Made by a program: the position numbers and the translations under genes. Positions 33,685 to 38,874 of a stretch of DNA of 38,874 nt are shown here, piece by piece. Source of the DNA: Bryobacterales bacterium (GTDB lineage: Bacteria > Acidobacteriota > Terriglobia > Bryobacterales > Bryobacteraceae); NCBI GenBank assembly GCA_026954325.1, contig JAIXKK010000093.1:1-38874 (forward strand), written 5' to 3'. The notes under the pieces were generated by a model that searched no databases, was not told the DNA's origin, and saw only the letters and a program-made list of their open reading frames with translations. Position 1 is the first letter of the stretch. The number at the start of each line of letters is the position of its first letter.

Positions 33685-34404
33685 TCAGCCTGTGACACTC
33701 CAGCCGCCGTCGACGGTGAGAATCGCGCCGGTGATGTGGCGGGATTCCTCGCCAAGGAGAAACAGAGCGGCGCGGGCGACATCATCCGCGTCGAGAATTC
33801 CCTTACTAAGCGGCTGTTTGTGAGTGATGAATTGTAAAATTTCGGGGTTTGATTGGGCGCGGGCGCTCATGGGCGTGCGCACGAGGCCGGGCGCAATGGC
33901 GTTGACGCGAATGCCGCGCGGGGCGTAATAGGCGGCCATCGACTTGGTGAGACTGAGGAGGGCGCCCTTGGCGGCGGCATAGGCGTGAGTGGCGAAGTGT
34001 TGCGGTTCCGGGGACCGGGCGCTGGCGCTGGACATGTGGAGAATTATTCCGGGTACGCCCGCCGCCACCCAGTGGCGGAGAACTTCGCGCGAGAGCAGGA
34101 AGGCGGGGCGGAGGTTGCGGGAGAAGGTGAGGTCCCAGCCATCGGAGGAGCATTCGTGGAGGGGGCCGTCGCCGAAGCGGCGGCCGGAAAGGCCGGCGAC
34201 GTTGAAGAGGGCGTCAATGCGGCCGTGCCTGTCGAGGCAGGCGGCGACGGCGGCGGCGGCGGCCGGTTCCTCGCACAGATCGGCGAGATAATCCGCGGGG
34301 GGATCAAGCGCCGCGAGAAACGGGAGATCGCCGCGTTCGGCGGCGAGGCGCGCGGTGGCGGCGGCGATGCCGGTGGAACCGGAAATGAGGAGCACGCGGG
34401 GCAT
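33685..34404 (-). CDS. short-chain dehydrogenase/reductase with altered cofactor motif
   Basis: 239 aa from the ATG at 34404 (one base overlap with the previous stop, TGATG). Catalytic residues Ser (MSSASA), Tyr and Lys (HAYAAAKGAL), NVAG, and the C-terminal ITGAILTVDGGWSVTG are typical of classical SDRs. The N-terminal glycine motif, normally TGxxxGIG, reads ISGSTGIA, so two of the three glycines are displaced or lost. It may bind NAD(P) weakly or differently. Operon with a Gfo/Idh oxidoreductase suggests redox steps on a sugar. Confidence 0.83.
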   Translation of the reverse strand: MPRVLLISGSTGIAAATARLAAERGDLPFLAALDPPADYLADLCEEPAAAAAVAACLDRHGRIDALFNVAGLSGRRFGDGPLHECSSDGWDLTFSRNLRPAFLLSREVLRHWVAAGVPGIILHMSSASARSPEPQHFATHAYAAAKGALLSLTKSMAAYYAPRGIRVNAIAPGLVRTPMSARAQSNPEILQFITHKQPLSKGILDADDVARAALFLLGEESRHITGAILTVDGGWSVTG

Positions 34405-35444
34405 CAGTATTTCACGCGGACCCATTTCTTCGAGCGCATCGACTGGTAGCCGGCGTCGAGAATGCAGTTGACTTTGTAGCCGTCTTCGTAGGTTTCGCGG
34501 GGAGTTTCGCCACGGGCGGCGCACTCGACGAAGTGGCGCATTTCACCCTGGTAGCCGTAGGCGAAGGCTTCCTCGGGTAAGGGACGCGTCCATCCGAAGT
34601 CGATGTCGGCTTTTTCGACGACGTAGCCGGCGGCCCTGGGGGTGAAGGAGCTGATCGGTGTGCCCCTGGTGACGTCGGTGAAGAGGGAGCCCTCCGAGCC
34701 GTGGATTTCGTTGCGCAGGTCGAGGCCGCCCCTGGTGGTCCAGGAAAGTTCGCAGTGGCCGATGCCGCCGCCCGAGAACTTGAGGACGAGGAGAGCGTTG
34801 TCCTCGCCTTTGGTCTTCCTGTGGTGGACGAGGGTGGCGCCCCAGGCCATGACCTCGACGATTTCGTCCTCCTTGCCGAAGAAGTAGCGGGCGGCTTCGA
34901 CGCAATGACAGGCGAGATCGTTCATGGCTCCACCGCCGGTCTTTTCGATGTCCCAGAAATGAGGGCTGTGCGGGCCGCTGTGGGATTCGCGGGAGCGGAC
35001 CCAAAGGACACGGCCGACGCCGCCGTTGACAATGGTTTCGCGGGCCTTTACGACGCAGGGGGCGAAGACTTCGGTTTCGGCGTAACCGTGAAGGCGGCCG
35101 GCGCGGCGGGCCGCGTCGAACATTTTTTTCGCTTCAGAGCGTTTGCGGGCGAGCGGTTTGGTGCAGACCTGGTTTCTACGGGCTTTGGAGAGTTCGAGCG
35201 AGACGGGGAGGTGTTCTTCGTTCGGGAGGGCGATGATGTAAAGGTCGATGTCGTCGCGGGCGATGGCTTGCGGCAGGTTCGTGGTGGATTCGGGGATGGC
35301 CCACGCGGCGGCGAATTCCTTCGCGCGGCGGGCGGAGCGCGAGTAATTGAGCGCCACCTGCTGCCCGTTCACGTTGGCGAGCCCCTGCATGTAGAAGCCG
35401 GCGACGAAGCCGGAGCCGAGCATGGCGATGCGGACGTTACTCAT
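34404..35444 (-). CDS. Gfo/Idh/MocA-family oxidoreductase, cytoplasmic
   Basis: 346 aa without signal peptide. Rossmann start VRIAMLGSGFVAGFYMQGL, then DLYIIALPNEEHLPVSLELSKARRNQVCTKPLARKRSEA (KP motif, lacking the usual preceding Glu), AETEVFAP, ESHSGPHSPHFWDIEKTGGGAMNDLACHCVEAARYFFG, which supplies the catalytic Asp/His. Similar enzymes oxidise inositols or sugars at one position using NAD(P). It overlaps the SIS gene by 8 bp and the SDR by 1 bp. Confidence 0.88.
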   Translation of the reverse strand: MSNVRIAMLGSGFVAGFYMQGLANVNGQQVALNYSRSARRAKEFAAAWAIPESTTNLPQAIARDDIDLYIIALPNEEHLPVSLELSKARRNQVCTKPLARKRSEAKKMFDAARRAGRLHGYAETEVFAPCVVKARETIVNGGVGRVLWVRSRESHSGPHSPHFWDIEKTGGGAMNDLACHCVEAARYFFGKEDEIVEVMAWGATLVHHRKTKGEDNALLVLKFSGGGIGHCELSWTTRGGLDLRNEIHGSEGSLFTDVTRGTPISSFTPRAAGYVVEKADIDFGWTRPLPEEAFAYGYQGEMRHFVECAARGETPRETYEDGYKVNCILDAGYQSMRSKKWVRVKY

Positions 35445-36207
35445 AAAGATGCCTCAGGCTGGCGCGGTAAGACTCATAGAAGCGCTCAAGCTGCTCTTCG
35501 GCGCTGGTGTTGCCGATGAATTGATGGCTGGGCAGGAGCACGGGCCGGATGCCCCGCGCGAGCAGGCGCTCCGCGGCGGCGCAACGGAGCATGTTGATGA
35601 TCATGCCGCCGGTGACCGTGGAAGTGGGGCCGGTGCGCCACTCGAGGCCCTCGAGTTCAAGGACGCAATCGCCCGGGGGGCAATGGTTGTCGATGACGAC
35701 ATCGGCATGATCGATCAGTTTCTTGCCGGAGGAGTGGGCCGGGACAGAGTTCTCGCAGTGGCGGCGGGAGGTGATGGCGATGACGCGCAGGTCGCGGCGT
35801 TTGGCGCCGGCGGCCATTTCGACGATGACGGGCCGGATGCCGCTGGTGGAGATAACGATGAAGGCGTCGTGCGGGCCGAAGCGGAAGCCTTTGAGAATCT
35901 CCTCGGAATAGCCTTCGTATTTTTCGAGGTAGAGGGGAGCGCGCAAGCCGTTGGCGCCGACGATGGCGGCGTGGTTGGAAAGCGCGAGTTCGACGAGGGC
36001 GACGAAGCCCACGAAGCAGCCCTGGCGGGGAGTCATCTCCTCGCACATCATGCGGCTGTGACCGTTTCCGAAAAGGAAGACGAGGCCGCCCTGAGCGATG
36101 GAGTCCGCGCAGATGGCGGCGGCGCGCTCGATATTGGGCAGTTCCTGGTCCCTCAACTCCTGTAGCAATTGGAGGGTTTTCGCGTAGTAGTCAGCGGCGG
36201 CATTCAT
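35437..36207 (-). CDS. SIS-domain protein (UPF0309-like)
   Basis: 256 aa. Sugar isomerase (SIS) fold: VFLFGNGHSRMMCEE near the N-terminus and FIVISTSGIRPVIVEMAAGAKRRDLRVIAIT in the middle. It resembles the UPF0309 group, which binds phosphosugars. First gene of a five-gene minus-strand operon; a good promoter (36224-36253) precedes it. The divergent ROK kinase could supply a phosphosugar to it. Confidence 0.85.
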   Translation of the reverse strand: MNAAADYYAKTLQLLQELRDQELPNIERAAAICADSIAQGGLVFLFGNGHSRMMCEEMTPRQGCFVGFVALVELALSNHAAIVGANGLRAPLYLEKYEGYSEEILKGFRFGPHDAFIVISTSGIRPVIVEMAAGAKRRDLRVIAITSRRHCENSVPAHSSGKKLIDHADVVIDNHCPPGDCVLELEGLEWRTGPTSTVTGGMIINMLRCAAAERLLARGIRPVLLPSHQFIGNTSAEEQLERFYESYRASLRHLYE

Positions 36208-36223
36208 GAATGGAAAACACCTA

Positions 36224-36253
36224 GGTATAGCAGTCTGGAAACGGGTGCGTCAA
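36224..36253 (-). promoter_or_regulatory. promoter of the SIS-led operon
   Basis: Minus-strand TTGACG (36253-36248) and TATACC (36229-36224) with an 18-bp spacer, 16 bp before the ATG at 36207. The transcript leader would be only about 10 nt and shows no ribosome-binding site. Confidence 0.55.
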
Positions 36254-36274
36254 AGGGCGTATTCTGAACTGGAC

Positions 36275-37195
36275 ATGACGAAGGTATTGGCGGTCGACAT
36301 TGGGGGAACACAGGTGAAGGCGGCGCGAGTAGACGGGGAAGGACGGATTGAGGATTCGCGGCGATGCGCGACGCCGGAATCCCTCGTGGAATTCCGGCGG
36401 ATGGCGAGGGCGTTCGCCGCGGAGTTGGGCAGTGCGACGAGCGCGGCGGGAGTTGGCTGTAAGGGCATTATCGATACGGTGACGAGCCGGGTGGAAGTGC
36501 TGCCGGGGACGGTGCATTACCTCGAAGGGGAGGTGCTCTCGGAGGTGTTCGGATGCCCGGTGGCGGCGGATAACGATGCGCGGGTGGCGCTGGTGGGGGA
36601 ACGGCGCTGGGGGGCGGCGCGGGGGCGGGAGAACGTGGTGATGTTGACGCTGGGGACCGGCGTGGGGGGAGGAGTGCTGAGCGGCGGAAAACTGGTGCGC
36701 GGGGCGGGGGGAGCGGGCGGACACCTGGGGCATTACACGGTGGACCCGGGCGGGGCGCCGTGCATTTGCGGGAACCGCGGGTGTCTGGAGACGGTGTTTT
36801 CGTCGCGTGCGATTGAGGCGGCGGCGTTCGATGCGATGCATCGCGGGGTGGCGTCGGTGTTGCTGGAAGGGCCGAAGCCGCCGGCGTGCGAGCAGGTGTT
36901 TCAGGCGGCGATCGCGGGGGATGGAGTGGCGGCGGGGATTGTGAATCGAGCGCGGGAAGTGCTTGCGGGGGCGATTGCGGGGATGATCTTCACCTTCGAT
37001 CCGGAGGTGGTGATTCTCGGCGGGCAGATTGTGGAGGCGGGGGAGTATCTGCTGGCTCCGCTGCGGGAGGAGGTATGGCGGCGCACCAGGGGGTTATTAC
37101 GGCGCGATGTGCCGGTGATGCGGACTCAACTGGCGGACCCCGCGGGAGTGCTGGGTGCGGCCGCGCTGGCGCTCGAGAACTCCACCTTGTCGTAG
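36275..37195 (+). CDS. ROK-family sugar kinase
   Basis: 306 aa from the ATG at 36275; the upstream extension to 36206 overlaps the divergent SIS start and promoter and is rejected. ATP-dependent hexose or amino-sugar kinase type: VLAVDIGGTQVK, AADNDARVALVGE, LTLGTGVGGGVL and the ROK zinc site HLGHYTVDPGGAPCICGNRGCLE. No helix-turn-helix domain, so it is a kinase, not a ROK repressor. Divergent from the SIS/oxidoreductase operon, likely the same pathway. Its last 70 bp overlap the end of the Uma2-family gene on the other strand. Confidence 0.9.
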   Translation: MTKVLAVDIGGTQVKAARVDGEGRIEDSRRCATPESLVEFRRMARAFAAELGSATSAAGVGCKGIIDTVTSRVEVLPGTVHYLEGEVLSEVFGCPVAADNDARVALVGERRWGAARGRENVVMLTLGTGVGGGVLSGGKLVRGAGGAGGHLGHYTVDPGGAPCICGNRGCLETVFSSRAIEAAAFDAMHRGVASVLLEGPKPPACEQVFQAAIAGDGVAAGIVNRAREVLAGAIAGMIFTFDPEVVILGGQIVEAGEYLLAPLREEVWRRTRGLLRRDVPVMRTQLADPAGVLGAAALALENSTLS

Positions 37196-37743
37196 ATTTC
37201 AGTGAGGGCAAGGCGGCAGGGGACGCTCTCGAGTTCGATGGTTGCTTCGAGGCCGGTGCTCTCGGAGAGGATCCAGCGATTGTCGGGCAGGCGGCGGAAG
37301 CGTTCGATGCGTGGTTCGGATTGGGAGATGAGGATGTATTCCTGGAGGGATTCGAGCTTGCGGTAGTGGGAGAATTTGCCGCCGCGGTCGTAGGCTTCGG
37401 TGGAGGGGGAAAGGACTTCGAAGATGGCGATGGGATTGGTGACGGTGTCGTTGCGGTTATCGGCGAATTGGGGCGGGCCGCGGAGAATCATGGCGTCGGG
37501 ATAGGTGTAGAGGCCGGTGGAGGAGACGCGGAGGCGGAGATCGGAATTGAATACACGGCATTGCGTCTTCTTCAATGAACTCCTCACTTCACCGAGCAGG
37601 TTGGCGGCAATCAGGCTGTGCGATGGTGTTCCCCCTGCCATGGCGTACATCGCGCCGCGGAGGTATTCACTCTTCGTTTCCGCCTTGCGCTCGATTTCGA
37701 GGTATTGTTCCGGGGTGAGATATGGAAGTGATTGCGCCGCCAT
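37126..37743 (-). CDS. Uma2-family (DUF820) restriction-endonuclease-fold protein
   Basis: 205 aa from the ATG at 37743 (a GTG at 37770 is possible). PD-(D/E)xK-type features: YLEIERKAETKSEYLRGAMYAMAGG, SHSLIAANLLGEV, YTYPDAMI (Asp) and NPIAIFEVLSPSTEAYDRGGKFSHYRKLESLQEYILIS (Glu ... Lys). Function of these widespread proteins is unknown, though nuclease activity is predicted. The C-terminal ~20 residues (Ser/Ala-rich) lie antisense to the ROK gene end and look like an extension caused by loss of the original stop. Confidence 0.84.
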   Translation of the reverse strand: MAAQSLPYLTPEQYLEIERKAETKSEYLRGAMYAMAGGTPSHSLIAANLLGEVRSSLKKTQCRVFNSDLRLRVSSTGLYTYPDAMILRGPPQFADNRNDTVTNPIAIFEVLSPSTEAYDRGGKFSHYRKLESLQEYILISQSEPRIERFRRLPDNRWILSESTGLEATIELESVPCRLALTEIYDKVEFSSASAAAPSTPAGSAS

Positions 37744-37773
37744 CAGAGCACCTTGTTCGTATTGTGTCACAGG

Positions 37774-38874
37774 TTAACGGGCGGTCAGCTTTGGCCAGTG
37801 GATCTCGACACCCTGTTCTGCGAGGATTCGTTGAAATCCGGCGAGCAGTTTCTTTTCCGCGCGGATGCGGCGCGGCGGCTGCGACGCGCGGATGGCGTAC
37901 ACGGCGAGCGCGCCGGCGGATTCGCCGATGTTCCATTCGACGGGATGGAGACGGCAGCAGCCGTTGGTGATGTGCGTGGTCCCGATGTTCTTGCAGGCGG
38001 GGATGAGGTTTTCCATACGTTTGGGGATGAGGGCGCCGAGAGGGATTTCGAAGGGGTAGGAACTGACATCGAGGTAGTTGTCGCCGCCGGTGGTGGGGTG
38101 GAGGTCGATGCGGTAGGAGCCGATGCCGATGGAATCAGCGCAAGGCTGCGCGGGTTTGCTGACGTGCTGTTCGAGGATGGTGAATTCGGCCTGAATGCGG
38201 CGGGATTCGCGAATGTAAGGATACATGGCGAGGCCGTCTTCGGCGCCGGCGATGTCTTCCCGCAACCGCAAGCCGCGCCATCCGCCCTCGGTCTGCATCC
38301 AGTAGAGCAGGGAGAGGCTCAACTGTCTGGCGCGGTTGACATGGCGGGTGAACTCCTCCTCGCTGACATCGATGAGGCGTCCGAGGAGGTAATCGTTCTG
38401 GGGCCAGTTGATGAGCGAGATGTCGCTGGGATATGCGCCGGGAGTGAAGTTGGAGCGGGCGGCGATGCGGCGGTAGATCCAGAGGTTCATCGGGCCGGGC
38501 GGGGGAGTGGGATCGGATTTGGTGGGATCGAATACGAGTTCGCGCGGCTCAAGCGTGCGCGGATTGGTGGTACGCCAACTGAGGAGTTTGCCGGGCCAGG
38601 GGGGCCGGAGCTTGGGAACGTAGTCGCGCCAGAAGGAGTACTCGGCCGGCTTTTCGATGGTGTGGTCCTCGCCGGGGAGGTAGTCCACCGCGAAAGACAT
38701 GGTGAAGGCCTGCTCGTTGGCGGGTTGGGATTCGGCGGGCGCGGAAGGTTCTCCGGTCGAGGCTTGCGATTCGAAGCCGGTGACGTATTCGGCGCCGGTG
38801 AGCGGGAGCAGGTCGCCGAGTTCGGTGGCATCGCCGGCGAAGGTCCATGGACTTACTGGGGTGGAGTGTACCAG
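37774..38874 (-). CDS. FAD-dependent oxidoreductase (PF12831-type), 5' partial
   Basis: The frame is open to the window edge, giving 366 codons; the first Met inside (38700) is not the true start because TFAGDATELGDLLPLTGAEYV lies upstream in frame. That Asp-Ala-Thr-Glu-x-Gly-Asp-Leu segment is typical of the family. Further features: NYLLGRLID-like region, HPTTGGDNYLDVSSYPFEIPLGALIP, NLIPACKNIGTTHITNGCCRLHPVEWNIGESAGALAVYAI (FAD-binding end). The FAD-binding N-terminus is outside the window. Such proteins are common in sugar-degrading acidobacteria and planctomycetes; the reaction is not known. Four bases separate its stop from the possible GTG start at 37770 of the next minus-strand gene. 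Confidence 0.85.
   Translation of the reverse strand: MVHSTPVSPWTFAGDATELGDLLPLTGAEYVTGFESQASTGEPSAPAESQPANEQAFTMSFAVDYLPGEDHTIEKPAEYSFWRDYVPKLRPPWPGKLLSWRTTNPRTLEPRELVFDPTKSDPTPPPGPMNLWIYRRIAARSNFTPGAYPSDISLINWPQNDYLLGRLIDVSEEEFTRHVNRARQLSLSLLYWMQTEGGWRGLRLREDIAGAEDGLAMYPYIRESRRIQAEFTILEQHVSKPAQPCADSIGIGSYRIDLHPTTGGDNYLDVSSYPFEIPLGALIPKRMENLIPACKNIGTTHITNGCCRLHPVEWNIGESAGALAVYAIRASQPPRRIRAEKKLLAGFQRILAEQGVEIHWPKLTAR

Noticed and set aside
31348..33837. 829-residue + strand open frame
   Set aside because: Antisense to the ceramidase-like and MetE-like genes, whose motifs are complete; composition (Gly, Asp, Glu-rich) is what a shadow of G+C-rich genes gives.
1..38874. CRISPR array, tRNA or rRNA genes
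   Set aside because: No regularly spaced repeat array and no cloverleaf or rRNA-like segments noticed; small RNAs cannot be excluded by eye.

Overview
The window looks like a chromosomal segment of a soil acidobacterium of the Bryobacterales / Candidatus Solibacter type. This is inferred from high G+C, many secreted Tat-signal sugar-acid enzymes, non-lysosomal-ceramidase-like and PQQ-propeller proteins, an acidobacterial-style exosortase/EpsI pair, Cys-pair SLH domains, and frequent start codons with a -10-like hexamer but no Shine-Dalgarno. No rRNA, tRNA or CRISPR array was seen.

Layout. 0-3.8 kb: the 3' part of an M28 peptidase, then an overlapping ABC exporter (ATPase, permease) and a lipoprotein. 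3.9-6.7 kb: a lactonase-like amidohydrolase coupled to a cytochrome c/PQQ dehydrogenase carrying a lanthanide-type Asp-x-Asp motif. 6.75-8.3 kb: exosortase plus EpsI-type partner. 8.4-9.0 kb: a decayed gene. 9.2-13.8 kb: a secreted glycosidase-like protein, uppS-cdsA (lipid carrier and phospholipid precursor synthesis) and two small envelope proteins. 13.8-18.8 kb: a membrane protein, an M81 (MlrC-like) peptidase-MFS pair and a HemL-like aminotransferase.

18.8-27.85 kb differs from both flanks: by eye its + strand is C-rich while both flanks are G-rich, whichever strand the genes lie on. It holds a Gfo/Idh/MocA oxidoreductase, a strong terminator, and a minus-strand envelope module: KdpD-like sensor kinase, two OmpR-family regulators, a secreted LPHTA-motif protein, a class D-like sortase and a small secreted protein. 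A divergent SLH-domain surface protein lies beside the kinase. Two arrays of GTCAA (TTGAC) repeats at helical-turn spacing sit before the second regulator and before the LPHTA gene, suggesting one regulon. The sortase has Arg where the catalytic His belongs. The block ends beside a group II intron domain V remnant.

27.85-38.9 kb: tandem enolase-superfamily enzymes, ArsC, a decayed IS630 transposase, then a five-gene minus-strand operon (SIS sugar-phosphate protein, Gfo/Idh oxidoreductase, SDR, MetE-like methyltransferase, ceramidase-like hydrolase) with a divergent ROK kinase. A Uma2-family protein and a partial FAD-dependent oxidoreductase close the window. The overall theme is uptake and breakdown of sugars, sugar acids and polymers, plus two different C-terminal protein-sorting systems. 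All functional statements are by motif reading only; no database search was run.
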